The translations under genes were made by a program, and so were the position numbers. 30,033 nt of DNA from Chara braunii (lineage: Eukaryota; Streptophyta; Charophyceae; Charales; Characeae), in NCBI GenBank assembly GCA_003427395.1, contig BFEA01000010.1, positions 5,668,219 through 5,698,251 on the forward strand, given 5' to 3'. This document shows, one piece after another, positions 10,685-19,880 of this stretch (the stretch's first letter is position 1; each line of letters begins with the position of its first letter). Under the pieces are notes generated by a model. That model saw only the letters and a program-made list of their open reading frames with translations. It had not been told where the DNA came from and searched no databases.

Positions 10685-12010
10685 AAAATATCAGCAACAT
10701 CCCCCCTACACAGGGTGGATTACCAAAGTTTCTCCTATCAAAATATAATCTAACTCTACAAAACTACAAACTAAATTGACAGTGCTACCTTTACAGAAGG
10801 TGTCTTTTATAATTTAAACTAAGCTGGATACGAGATCAAAAAACGACTTTTAACTTTATAGCGTTAAATTTTGATCAACGTTATGATTTAATAAAAATTT
10901 GGGCATCACTCCCTTTAGAAAAATAGACTACTCTAATTTATACTAAACTTATGTAGCATCTTGTTCGAGTTTGGCGACCGAGCCCGAACATTCGCGACCA
11001 AACGCGAACGCGCGCCCAAACCCTCTGAACGTCAAATAATATTTATTATTAAAATAATGATACAAATAACTTTTGCTAGGGAAATATGCTTAAATTCGTA
11101 ACCAAACTTAAATTAAAAATAAAAAACCTAAAAAAAGGCTAGGTTACCTGATTGGACGTCCGGGACCCCCTTGACTGTCCNCGGTTGTCTTCTCGGACAA
11201 CTTGTTATACATCCTCCCCGGAAATCTGTCTGAGCCCCCCCCCCTCGAAAAAAAAAAAATCCTAAAAAAAAAAACTTGAAAAATAACTATACGATGCAAA
11301 AAAATAAACTCAACAACGTTTGCCAAGGGATAATATCAAAATTCGTTGTCAATTCCAAAATAAAAAATAAAATAAAATACACCCCAATTTTTTTATTTTT
11401 TTTCGTGTTTTTAACTGCTAAAAATGGAGTTGTCCGAGCCCGGGCATCCGGGACCCCTCAACTGTCCGCCCAGGACGACCTGCCATCGAACAACAAGTAA
11501 ACATAGGAAAAAGGTTTTTTTTTTCTTTTTTAAAATATGTTCAATCGAACACGTTTGGGAGGCGTTTGACTGAACACCCGAACATATTCGGACGTTCATA
11601 AAAGCTGCAAACATGTTTGGCGTGCTACACATTACTAAACAAAATATGAACTAAAAAACATACCTTAAACTCTACTGAAACAAAATTCAACTAACTCTGT
11701 AGATTTGTAAAACTTTTGGCAGGACTCCTTCCTGATAAGTGTCTCTTAAAAATTTGTACAAAGTTAGATATAAATTCTAAAAATGATTTTGGTTTCACAA
11801 AGCCAAAAATTTTCTAACTCATTGATTTAGTAAAAACTTAGGCAGCACCTCTCCTAGAAAAGTTAGTTTTCCAAGATTTTATCAAGTCGGATATGAATCT
11901 CAGACAGAAGTTGAAATTTGTGAAGGAAAACTTTGACTAACTCCTTGCATTTGCAGAAATTTGGGCAACATTCCCCTTAATGAAAGTGTCTTTCCAGAAT
12001 TTATACAAAG
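10685..12010. repeat. Degenerate tandem repeat, about 120-bp unit, interrupted
   Basis: Six anchors of the form GG-CA-(G/A)CA-CTCCCCT-AGAAA-GTGTCTTT occur at about 10691, 10781, 10901, 11718, 11841 and 11963. Spacings are 89, 120, (817), 123 and 122 bp. Between anchors the units share an AATTTATAC(T/A)AA-type stretch and an AACT-rich stretch. The 817-bp gap contains unrelated sequence (about 10970-11690), consistent with an insertion into the array. Confidence 0.65.
11154..11493. other. Short element-like segment with GC-rich similar ends
   Basis: The two ends share a direct repeat, CGGGACCCCCTTGACTGTCC (11161-11180) against CGGGACCCCTCAACTGTCC (11449-11467). Just inside lies a perfect 10-bp inverted repeat, CTCGGACAAC (11192-11201) and GTTGTCCGAG (11429-11438). 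The middle is AT-rich with homopolymer runs and no ORF. It lies within the interruption of the 120-bp array. It may be a small non-autonomous insertion. Confidence 0.4.
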
Positions 12011-12105
12011 TTAATTGTGAGAAATAGACTTAACTTAGAAAATATAAAAATTGAACTTTTATAGCTCCAATACGTGGCGAGCATTTATCAAGGTTAATAC
12101 TTAGA

Positions 12106-12199
12106 TCAAGTAGAGCTTACACTCAACAACATGCACGTCCATACAAGTGTGGTCAAGTAGAGCTTACACTCAACAACATGCACGTTCATACCACTATTG
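12106..12199. repeat. 47-bp tandem duplication
   Basis: TCAAGTAGAGCTTACACTCA begins at 12106 and again at 12153. The copies match over 33 bases and then differ at one base before continuing. The near identity implies a recent duplication, just left of the transposase body. Confidence 0.9.
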
Positions 12200-12270
12200 T
12201 TAAGTATTCTTACCGAAGATCCCAAATCATTTCCTCATACAAATAGTTTGGTTGAACCCTCATATGATGA

Positions 12271-14179
12271 ACCATTGAAACTTTCGGTCGTCAAAAACAG
12301 ACGGCGTACTCTCTGATGATGTCACTAGCCGACCACGCATCTGAAGCCACACTGCTGGCCTATCTTCCTGTGCTTCATCATCGTCCGCGTGACAAAGGAT
12401 GGGGTCTGCAGTCTACCGCATTCAGAAAGCGAATGACCATCATTTTGCACAAGGCCCTTTCAGTGGTATTGCAATCTGCGAAGGAGGAATCTCATGATGG
12501 AATAATGATACCGACAACGCGATTCGGGGACATAACTGTCCACCCTTTCCTCCTCAACTATATCCAGGACTACCCAGAACGATGTGTGATTGCAACTGTG
12601 AAGTTTGGTGTATGTCCGACATGCACCATGTCAAAAAACGATTTTGATGTCATAGCCGATTTCACAGACTGCAGGAGATCACAGACGCTGGAAACACACC
12701 TCACAGCAGATGTGTTCACCACCGACGACATCGACGTTCGCCGTGCAGCGGAAGCATGAATGTCGGAGTTGAACATGCATAGGCATGTTCAACAGAACGG
12801 CCTTTGGGGGTTCTACAAGGGCCCCAATGGTGATGATCCTCAGCTAGACTACCACCTGATATTGCAACCAGACCGTATGCACACAATCGAGCACTGCATA
12901 TTCCTGCACATGATTGACGCATTCAGGACCACAGCCTTTGAGAAGTTGCCGCACTTACCGCAAACAGAGATCCTGAAGGAACTAGATGCAAGGTTGCAAA
13001 GCGTTAGTGAGAGATGCACGCGAACATACCCCCAACTTGTGTTGCCGGTGGCCACTGGCAGCGACTTTTTTTCGAGGGAGGGACGGTTCGAGGCGAAGCA
13101 AAACCGGTATGTGATGACAGTGTGCGTGTTCCTTATTTATAATATTATACCGCGCTCGACAGGCAAGGACATTACCGTTTGTTTTATGAAACTGATGGAA
13201 ATGTTCATACGGGTGTTTCTGTGTACAACACACAGTCGTGCTTCACTCGATGAATGCGACACTTTGATCACGGACTTCGTAACGACCATCAAAGGAAAAT
13301 TGAAAAAATATCAACCATCAACATGGAAACTCCCCAAGTTGCACGATCTCATGCATCTGACAACGTGTATTGAGCGATCCGGTGTCCCCGACACCTTCGC
13401 GATAGATGTTTGGGAGCATCACCACAGGAAATTATGCAAACAGCCATACCTGTCATCAAACAAGAGGAAAGCTTCAACCCAGATGGTAAACCATGTGCGC
13501 CAGTCATTGGCGTTGCGCGAAGAGATCAGGATCGTGAGGAAACGGAGGAAGAGAACGGTTGAGAACCGATCGTCCGTGACACACTGTATGGCCACCGAAA
13601 TGAACACCCTCGCACTACGGGACACGACAATGCTGCAACTGCGGTGGTCCGACATCGATGACGAGTACATACGAGAGGGAGAAGGCATTGACAACCATGC
13701 GTGTAAGATACTCGAAGACCTTCCTTGCAAACGCGATTTTCGAGCTGCGCTTACGACATACATGATGGAGAATGGTTGTCAACCTCCTTCTGACGACCTG
13801 CTTATACACACATGGACACACCTGGTCATCGCTTGCGTACAAGACGGAACAAACAGGGGCACACTTGTTCAAACTGCAAGAGCGTCACCATAGTTCCATG
13901 GGAGATCAGTGCACAGTGACGTCGCATTAGAGCAGGCAACGAATGCACATGGTTTGCATCAGTAGCCATGTTTTTTATCGTGGATGCACCCGCGGACAGC
14001 AGTACATGGAACACAACTGCGGATTTGTGCAATGGTACAAGAAGGTCGACAGTGAACGGCAACACATGACAGGTTGCAAGAAATTGAAATGGGAGAAGTT
14101 GAATGGACATCAACACAGTAGCGTCGTTTCGACCAACACTATTGTAGACATAGTTCACATTGTTCTCCCGCTTCTCTAA
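12271..14179 (+). pseudogene. Plavaka-like (CACTA-related) transposase body, broken
   Basis: The reading starts after a stop at 12268-12270 and gives FGRQKQTAYSLMMSLADHAS, then LLAYLPVL, then HPFLLNYIQDYPERCVIATV with CPTC. A TGA at 12757-12759 interrupts the frame. Directly beyond it the same frame continues for 377 codons (12760-13893), with LDYHLILQPDRMHTIEHCIF (the position where relatives have 'PDxLHxxxxG'), then W-K-LPKLHDLMH and a basic RKRRKR segment. After TAG 13891-13893 the frame continues with FHGRSV. The C-terminal end, CGFVQWYKKV ... IVDIVHIVLPLL (about 14020-14179), lies in another frame and resembles the C-terminus of the family. At least two stops and one frameshift make it non-functional. 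The N-terminal part is at 2965-3710. Function in intact relatives is cut-and-paste transposition in the nucleus. Catalytic residues cannot be assigned by eye. Confidence 0.65.
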
Positions 14180-14286
14180 ACCACAATGGGGATCGAAGCA
14201 GCATGCAAAACAACGTGAGGATTGTTTTTATTTGAACAAGTACATATTGTAGAAGAAACAAATGCAAACTAAGTTTCTATGTTTGC

Positions 14287-14326
<40 letters not shown>

Positions 14327-14490
14327 TATCTGTCGTCGCCACGAGACAGTCATGTTGTTTCTTCCGAAGTATAGGGGAACAAGAGAGGACATTCGTCTCT
14401 TTCTTTCCGTTATTTGCTGAGAAATATCATGTCAAATGTGGCCAAGCTTATGAAGCGGTGAAAACCACATGTGAGACGAAAGTGTCCCCA
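14180..14490. other. 3' flank of the transposase with (AG)n microsatellite
   Basis: No gene. An (AG)n tract of about 34 bp (14289-14322) is bracketed by the same word, AGTTTCTAT, at about 14273 and 14321. No polyadenylation signal is obvious enough to call. Confidence 0.7.
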
Positions 14491-14493
14491 AAA

Positions 14494-14561
14494 GTTCACT
14501 ACTGCGTGACATTTACGTGGTCAACAGTGCTAGTCGTTTCAGTTTTGGCACGCAGTACCCA

Positions 14562-14564
<3 letters not shown>
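14494..14564 (-). mobile_element. Hairpin element copy E
   Basis: 71-bp element with arms GTTCACTACTGCGTGACA (14494-14511) and TGGCACGCAGTACCCAACC (14546-14564). Its reverse complement begins GGTTGGG and ends GTGAAC, the polarity of copies G to I, so it lies on the minus strand. The (TC)n tract begins at its right end with no gap. Confidence 0.75.

Positions 14565-14610
<46 letters not shown>
14563..14610. repeat. (TC)n microsatellite
   Basis: About 23 TC units directly continue from the CC at the end of hairpin copy E. Confidence 0.97.
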
Positions 14611-14612
<2 letters not shown>

Positions 14613-14788
14613 AAGTATCCTATAAAAACGATTTGAAGTTGTTAAAAAAATTAACAAATCGTCTGTGTCATTCCAAGTTGACCGACACGTGTGAATAGGA
14701 ACAGAAACTTACGACGTCGCGCAGCGTTCGGGAAGGAGCGACACAAAACACTGAATAACAGGGTGCAGGTAAGAAAAGTCGAGCGAGG

Positions 14789-15079
14789 ATGACAGAGTCA
14801 CAAAAAAGTAACACGTGTGGTGGCGGCGCGAAGTGCTCATATGTGGGTATGGAACCGGTCATCGGTCCAAGGATGGAAAATAAAGACGAACAGCACCGTA
14901 GAGAGGTGACAAGTGAACCGTTGTTGCCATTGACAAATGAGAGGTCAGCAAAGAGGTGGCAGAAAATGTTGAGGGACCCTTGGTACTCGGAAATGTACGA
15001 TAAAATGACAGAGGGTGAAGCAAAGTCTCCCCAGTTGATAATCGAAGCACTAAGGGAAAAGCGAAAGTCGGGGACATGA
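14789..15079 (+). CDS. Small hypothetical ORF, 96 codons
   Basis: Not recognised. It starts at ATG 14789 and is hydrophilic. A Cys/Gly-rich N-terminal patch (NTCGGGAKCSYVG) precedes a charged middle and a more ordered second half with KRWQKMLRDPWYSEMYDKM, then a Lys/Arg-rich end. The last 40 residues look like a plausible helical domain, and the frame shows protein-like composition without simple repeats. It sits between hairpins E (14494-14564) and F (15173-15244), about 480 bp upstream of the charged gene at 15562, and could be a 5' exon of that gene or an independent ORF. No splice donor is certain. Confidence 0.35.
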   Translation: MTESQKSNTCGGGAKCSYVGMEPVIGPRMENKDEQHRREVTSEPLLPLTNERSAKRWQKMLRDPWYSEMYDKMTEGEAKSPQLIIEALREKRKSGT

Positions 15080-15172
15080 TGAGAACGAGAGAAGACCAGA
15101 CTAACATTAATGATGACGACGAATTGACCGTTGGCTTGACCGTTGAGGTCGTCAAAGGACGATGCGAGGAAA

Positions 15173-15244
15173 GTTCACTACTGCGGGCATTTGTTACATA
15201 AAGGTCGGTGGCTTCACCAGTTGATTGGCCCACAATAGCCAACC
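15173..15244 (-). mobile_element. Hairpin element copy F
   Basis: 72-bp element with arms GTTCACTACTGCGGGCA (left) and TGGCCCACAATAGCCAACC (15226-15244). It is more diverged than the others but has the same length and the same mixed arm ends as copy E, so it is on the minus strand. Confidence 0.65.
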
Positions 15245-15424
15245 TTCTCGCGGTGATGGCCGGGGATATGTTCCAAGTTTTTCTTTGCTTTTTTTTTTTT
15301 TTGTTATTGTGACTATGCGAACCCGTGCCGCCTGACAATACGGATACAGTTATTCTGACGCACAAAGAGGTTGGTAACTTAAATGACGTCGCAGTATCAA
15401 CAATATGATCTTGGTTGTGCCTCC

Positions 15425-15462
<38 letters not shown>

Positions 15463-15561
15463 GCGGCCATTACACTTCAGGCATGTATGGATCGACGCAC
15501 GACATTGATGACGCAGTTGTTGTTCGTATTCCACTTTGATGTATGTGGGGAAAAACGGGTC
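15245..15561. other. Non-coding leader with poly-T and (CT)n
   Basis: A T-run at 15289-15302 and a (CT)n tract at about 15421-15459 lie upstream of the charged gene. A frame crosses the (CT)n tract but would need a TTG start. ATG 15487 is in frame with the gene and is an alternative start. Confidence 0.6.
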
Positions 15562-17221
15562 ATGGCTCCAAAACCAAAATACGAGGATCTGTGCAGGTCT
15601 TTGAAGGTCGTGGGAAAGAAGGACAAGGAGAGGAAGAAATGCAAGGCTGATAAGAAAAAAGAAAGGAGAGAGCATCGCAAAAGCGGATCCCAGAATGCAA
15701 AAACGGAGCGGACCAGCAGCCGCAGAAACGGATCAAAAGTTTCTCTCCCATCAAGTCAGAGGGGGATTTCAAAGAAGAAAGAACGCAATGAGTCACCCCC
15801 TGCGACTCCTGCCCCACGGAACCATGCCAGCGGCGTCGAGAACCGTCCACCCAAGGCCCCCGAGAAGAGGTCGGGGGAAGACGGAATGTCAAAGGTGCAC
15901 CGTAGGACAAAGAAGAGAATCACGTACAAAAAGGACAGAATGGTGGAGATGATCGATCTGAGAGCCTCGGACGATATGCACAGCGCGTCCCGAGAGGAAG
16001 CAGAAGAGGAACACGACCAGTCCATATCAGAAAAGTTTGACGGGAAGGAGGAGAAGGCAACAAGTGACGGGGGAGGTGACAGTGAAACTTCCGACAGACA
16101 TTCTCGCGACACTCACGACGCTGATGACGAGGACGGCAGGAGCAGCGACGGCACAACGCAGAACGAGGGCGGTGACGGGGTAGGCGAAGATGACAGAAGC
16201 GCGGATGGAAGAGAGAGTTCCCCATCTCCGAGAAGAACGCAACGCACGAGGAAACCTGAAAGTGCCGGCGAGGGAGGCGCAGCCGACGCGCCCTCCATTG
16301 ACAGACAACTGGTGAGGCACGACAACGCAGTTAAAAAAAGTAAACAAAATGTGCTGAAGTTGCTCCTCTTGCACAACGATTACGTGGTGACGGCGCAAAG
16401 TGATGACATTTCCTTAATGCGAGGATGTCGCTGTGATGAACTTACAGTTGAAACGGGCTGTCGAATTTGGCAGGTGCGAAAATGGGTGCGAAAATGGGTG
16501 CGAAATGCCGAGTTCTTAATATTATTATGTGCGTTGTAATGTGTGTCTTCCAGCAGATGGCACGAACTCGCAAAGAAAAGTGTGCACGAGCAGGGGAGGA
16601 CAACAACAAGGCAATCAAGAAAGCGGCGTATTCTCGAAGAAAATGAAGAACAGACTGTTCCGGGTGGTCGCAAAAGCCTTTGCGTTCTCAGAAGCAAAGG
16701 ACGCAACTCTGTACCCAACAAAGGATGAATTTTTCACGGCGATGCAAACAACGGTCAAACTGATAGGCGAGAACGTCGAGGAAGGACTGTGATCACACGT
16801 AGCGGAGTGCGGGATTCGAGCAGTCATAGGGGAGTGCAACAGAATGATAACAACCGTGCGTGGAGAGATAACATGGCAACTGAAACATTGGTTCTGGGAT
16901 GAAAAAGGGATGTCGCTTGTACGATCGCAGCAAACAGATCACCAGCTCCCTACTCGCAACAAGATACGAGCAGAGATGAAGGAGAACAAAACGTGAAGAC
17001 GGAGCGGCAACGATCCTTGGGGCGCCCCAGCCTTCAAGACGACACTCACCAAGGTTTTCCAGATGAGGAGGGACGGTGTAAGCCTTGGCGTGACCTTGCA
17101 TCAACGGGCTTTTGCAGAGATGGTTCTGCAATGTGAAATCGAGCAGACAACAAAGACCACCAGAGCGGCGGAGCAGATAGGAAAATTGGTCTCTATAAAG
17201 CAGGACATCGCATCATCTGTC
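15562..17221 (+). pseudogene. Highly charged hypothetical gene with one intron; frameshift and two stops; cut by gap
   Basis: Unrecognised. From ATG 15562 (MAPKPKYEDLCRSLKVVGKK) the first exon encodes a Lys/Arg-rich N-terminus, then a long Ser/Glu/Asp/Arg low-complexity segment, ending near VKKSKQNVLKLLLLHNDY and a Cys-containing stretch. A GT-AG intron of 80 bp fits at 16474-16553: CAG/GTGCGA donor, TGTCTTCCAG acceptor, phase 0, containing three copies of GTGCGAAAATGG-like sequence. Exon 2 continues with MARTRKEKCARAGEDNNKAI, then meets TGA 16644-16646. A -1 shift near 16640 restores a long protein-like frame (NRLFRVVAKAFAFSEAKDAT onward). That frame crosses TGAs at 16790-16792 and 16994-16996 with no loss of protein character, then enters the N gap. 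The charged part looks disordered and the C-terminal part folded. It is probably a mobile-element or expanded-family gene in decay; sequence errors near the gap are an alternative explanation. Confidence 0.5.
16474..16553 (+). other. Predicted 80-bp GT-AG intron
   Basis: Donor CAG|GTGCGA, acceptor TGTGTGTCTTCCAG|CAG, phase 0 on both sides. The pyrimidine-rich 3' end and TTCTTAATATTATT stretch are intron-like, while the GTGCGAAAATGG tandem words would be odd in protein. Confidence 0.5.
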
Positions 17222-17861
17222 NNNNNNNNNNNNNNNNNNNNNNNNNNNNNNNNNNNNNNNNNNNNNNNNNNNNNNNNNNNNNNNNNNNNNNNNNNNNNNN
17301 NNNNNNNNNNNNNNNNNNNNNNNNNNNNNNNNNNNNNNNNNNNNNNNNNNNNNNNNNNNNNNNNNNNNNNNNNNNNNNNNNNNNNNNNNNNNNNNNNNNN
17401 NNNNNNNNNNNNNNNNNNNNNNNNNNNNNNNNNNNNNNNNNNNNNNNNNNNNNNNNNNNNNNNNNNNNNNNNNNNNNNNNNNNNNNNNNNNNNNNNNNNN
17501 NNNNNNNNNNNNNNNNNNNNNNNNNNNNNNNNNNNNNNNNNNNNNNNNNNNNNNNNNNNNNNNNNNNNNNNNNNNNNNNNNNNNNNNNNNNNNNNNNNNN
17601 NNNNNNNNNNNNNNNNNNNNNNNNNNNNNNNNNNNNNNNNNNNNNNNNNNNNNNNNNNNNNNNNNNNNNNNNNNNNNNNNNNNNNNNNNNNNNNNNNNNN
17701 NNNNNNNNNNNNNNNNNNNNNNNNNNNNNNNNNNNNNNNNNNNNNNNNNNNNNNNNNNNNNNNNNNNNNNNNNNNNNNNNNNNNNNNNNNNNNNNNNNNN
17801 NNNNNNNNNNNNNNNNNNNNNNNNNNNNNNNNNNNNNNNNNNNNNNNNNNNNNNNNNNNNN
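17222..17861. other. Assembly gap (640 N)
   Basis: An unbroken run of N. Its true length and content are unknown. Reading frames that cross it are meaningless. It separates the charged gene from the hairpin G-H-I array. Confidence 1.
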
Positions 17862-17955
17862 TTGTACAATCCCTTGTAATGCTCATCTTTGTGTGATTGG
17901 TCATAGAGCGACTATGTTATGAAAAAAACACCATCCGTGGTTGTCCTCAATGCAA

Positions 17956-18027
17956 GGTTGGCTAGTGCGTGCCACTCTCTCTCTCATGCCACCATGTTGG
18001 TAAATTTGTGTCACGCAGTAGTGAACC
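17956..18027 (+). mobile_element. Hairpin element copy G
   Basis: 72 bp. Arms GGTTGGCTAGTGCGTGCCA and TGTCACGCAGTAGTGAACC (18009-18027). The left arm ends in GGTTGG and the right in GTGAACC, defining the plus polarity of the family. The centre contains a short CT run. Confidence 0.75.
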
Positions 18028-18122
18028 GTGCTTGTAGCAGGTCATCTCAGCATTTAATTGAGGCTCCCACACGCGTCCGTCCATAGAATGAAGTACAACA
18101 ATCCTACATGCTCGAAAAGGAA

Positions 18123-18194
18123 GGTTGGCTACTGCGTACCACTCTCTCTTTCGAACTGCCATGTTGGTAAATTTCTGTCACGCAGTAGTGAACC
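18123..18194 (+). mobile_element. Hairpin element copy H
   Basis: 72 bp. Arms GGTTGGCTACTGCGTACCA and TGTCACGCAGTAGTGAACC. The centre CTGCCATGTTGGTAAATTT is shared with G and I, and resembles the reverse complement of copy E. Confidence 0.75.
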
Positions 18195-18290
18195 GTGTTT
18201 GTAGCAGGGCAGCTCAGCATTTAATCGACGGGCCCTCACGCGTCCATCAGCAAAATGAAATACCACAATCCAGCACCAATCAAAAACAAA

Positions 18291-18362
18291 GGTTGGCTAC
18301 TATGGGCCAATGTCTGTCTCGCACTGCCATGTTGGTGAATTTGTGTCACGCAGTAGTGAACC
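18291..18362 (+). mobile_element. Hairpin element copy I
   Basis: 72 bp. The left arm, GGTTGGCTACTATGGGCCA, is altered; the right arm, TGTCACGCAGTAGTGAACC, is intact. A (CT)n tract begins 9 bp after it. Confidence 0.75.
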
Positions 18363-18370
18363 CTGCTTCC

Positions 18371-18371
<1 letters not shown>

Positions 18372-18418
<47 letters not shown>
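18372..18418. repeat. (CT)n microsatellite
   Basis: About 23 CT units, then a degenerate CT-rich tail to about 18436. Confidence 0.97.
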
Positions 18419-18421
<3 letters not shown>

Positions 18422-18618
18422 CCTCTCTCTTTATCTTCAGTCATTGTGGTTGTTGCATGTCAGGAGTACTGAAAGACTCAACGATTGACATTTGCGAAAG
18501 AGCATATCATATCGTGCAGCAGGAGAAAATGATTGGAAGAAACGGCGAAAACTGACGACATGAGCCAAGAATATCGATTTTTTTCCCATACACAGAACGT
18601 AACGTTCTACGAAAGGTG

Positions 18619-18800
18619 AACACGTTTTCAACACGTTTCAATAAGTTTTCAACACGTTCAACAAGTTTTCAACACGTTTCAACACGTTCTCAATACGTTT
18701 CAACAAGTTCTCCACAAGTCTTCAACAACTTTTCAACAAGTTGTCAACAAATGGTCAACAGATGGACCAACATCCTTTCAACAAATGGACCAACAAATAG
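18619..18800. repeat. Minisatellite of TTTTCAACA(C/A)G-type units
   Basis: Roughly 14 short units of 10-14 bp (TTTTCAACACG, TTTCAACAAG, TTCTCCACAAG and variants) run head to tail, ending in AACAAATGGACCAAC-type units. The plus-strand frame over it encodes only a Ser/Thr/Phe/Asn repeat and is not treated as a gene. Confidence 0.85.
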
Positions 18801-19430
18801 ACACACCAGTTTCAGTTTTCCTTATTTTTGGTTAGCTTTCCTTCACTTCTGGTGGAACACATGACCCCCCCCCCCGCCAAACAATTTATAAACACAGTTC
18901 CAACGGTTGAAATGTGGTGTCCACAAGTGATCATCCTCTCAGAAAATTTGCCACAATTTTTATGTTGTAAGACAGTAGACCTTCTGTCAGTCCCACTATC
19001 CTATACCCGGATTTCACCACGACGGTCGGGGACCGGCTCACACACATGTTTTTAGCCTAGGGCGTTGGCTGCCCTGCCCAAATTTTGAACCTAAGACTCG
19101 ATTTAACCACGATTCGGGCTCTGGCAAACCCACTGGATTGCAACCTCTATGTTCGGTAGGGTTCCAGCTGACCTTTTGACTACATAAGTCAGACGCCCGG
19201 AGTCTTAACCTCAGTCAACTATAGAATTCGACACTTGAGTCGGGGACCTGCTGACCCTACCACATTGCAACCTATTGTGAAAAAGTTCTACCCAACCTCG
19301 ACAATCAACAATATTTTACGTTAAAGAAGAAAACCCAAGCACAGATGATCTAACAAGCATATCACGCTCACAAGCAGACTTGCTCATGACCCAACGAACT
19401 GGACAAACATTTCCAAGATACGTTTTTTTC
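18801..19430. repeat. Intergenic DNA with a degenerate repeat of roughly 110 bp
   Basis: Related words recur: GGTCGGGGACCGGCTCAC (near 19023), TTCGGGCTCTGGCAAACCC (near 19111) and AGTCGGGGACCTGCTGACCC (near 19236). The last two are followed by ATTGCAACCT. A C-run lies at 18866-18875. No gene. Confidence 0.5.
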
Positions 19431-19431
19431 G

Positions 19432-19712
19432 TCTCAAGAGGTACTGAACATCAACAAAACAACAGTCAATATGGTATTTCCTAGATACCTCTCTTTAACC
19501 TCAAGAAAATACAAAGAGTTGATCTCGAAGAGGTCCCTTCCGTGATCTGAAAATTTTCCAAGAGACCTCTCCTCATCCTTAAGGAAATATAGCGACACTC
19601 GTCCCAGAGAGGTTAATTCCCTCATATGAGAATACTTTCAGGAAATATTTCATGAACCTTAAGGAAGTATCGAGATACTGGTCTGAGAGAGGTGGCTTCC
19701 CTCATCTGAGAC
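19432..19712. repeat. Degenerate tandem repeat, about 80-bp unit
   Basis: Units are anchored by CCTCAAGAAAATAC (19499), CCTTAAGGAAATAT (19577) and CCTTAAGGAAGTAT (19657), with a partial unit before 19499. Each carries GAGAGGT...TTCCCTCAT...TGAG. Periods are 78 and 80 bp. Confidence 0.8.
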
Positions 19713-19729
19713 ATAAGGTAGGCAACTTA

Positions 19730-19880
19730 GTCAAAAAACATGAAGTCTCTCTACTAACAACTCTTTGGTGAAGCAAGGTTGAACTTCTTTATGCCTATCT
19801 TCATTAGTCAAAAGACACAAAGTCCCTTTACTTACAACTCTTTGGTCAAGTAAAGTTAATTTTTTTAATGTTCATCAAAC
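19730..19880. repeat. 77-bp tandem duplication
   Basis: Two units start with GTCAAAAAACATGAAGTC (19730) and GTCAAAAGACACAAAGTC (19807). Both contain ACTTACAACTCTTTGGT-like sequence and end in ATG(C/T)(C/T)TATCTTCAT-like sequence. Confidence 0.85.

Larger units (their letters stand above)
3703..12270. mobile_element. About 8.6 kb AT-rich block of nested repeats splitting the transposase gene
   Basis: Base composition changes at about 3710 from mixed to AT-rich, and back at about 12270. The transposase reading stops on the left after 'SDK' and resumes on the right with 'TFGRQKQTAYSLMMSL', which would be adjacent in an intact relative. Within the block I see a gag relic, a 60-bp array, a minus-strand LTR/primer site, a 120-bp array and a 47-bp duplication. 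I could not find a clean target-site duplication or matching LTRs at the two outer edges. Nested insertion followed by decay is more likely than one intact element. Confidence 0.5.
17956..18371. repeat. 167-168 bp tandem array containing hairpins G, H and I
   Basis: Units begin at 17956, 18123 and 18291. Each has a 72-bp hairpin followed by a shared linker: GTAGCAGG...CTCAGCATTTAAT, then CACGCGTCC, then AATGAA and an A-rich end. The third unit stops after its hairpin, where a (CT)n tract begins. Confidence 0.9.

Noticed and set aside
3703-12270. Treating the block as one intact LTR retrotransposon
   Set aside because: No matching terminal repeats or target duplication could be found at the edges, and internal pieces lie on opposite strands.
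12757-12759. Alternative nuclear code or selenocysteine at TGA
   Set aside because: Other lesions (TAG, frameshifts) in the same gene make ordinary pseudogene decay sufficient.
15415-15561. Upstream extension of the charged gene through the (CT)n tract
   Set aside because: It would start at TTG and encode a Leu/Ser repeat; ATG 15562 (or 15487) is more plausible.
14859-15680. Minus-strand frames including an Arg/Glu repeat
   Set aside because: They overlap the better plus-strand ORFs and cross the (CT)n tract; no recognisable domain.
17063-17904. Frames spanning the N gap on both strands
   Set aside because: They consist mostly of undetermined bases; only the plus-strand part before 17221 is informative.
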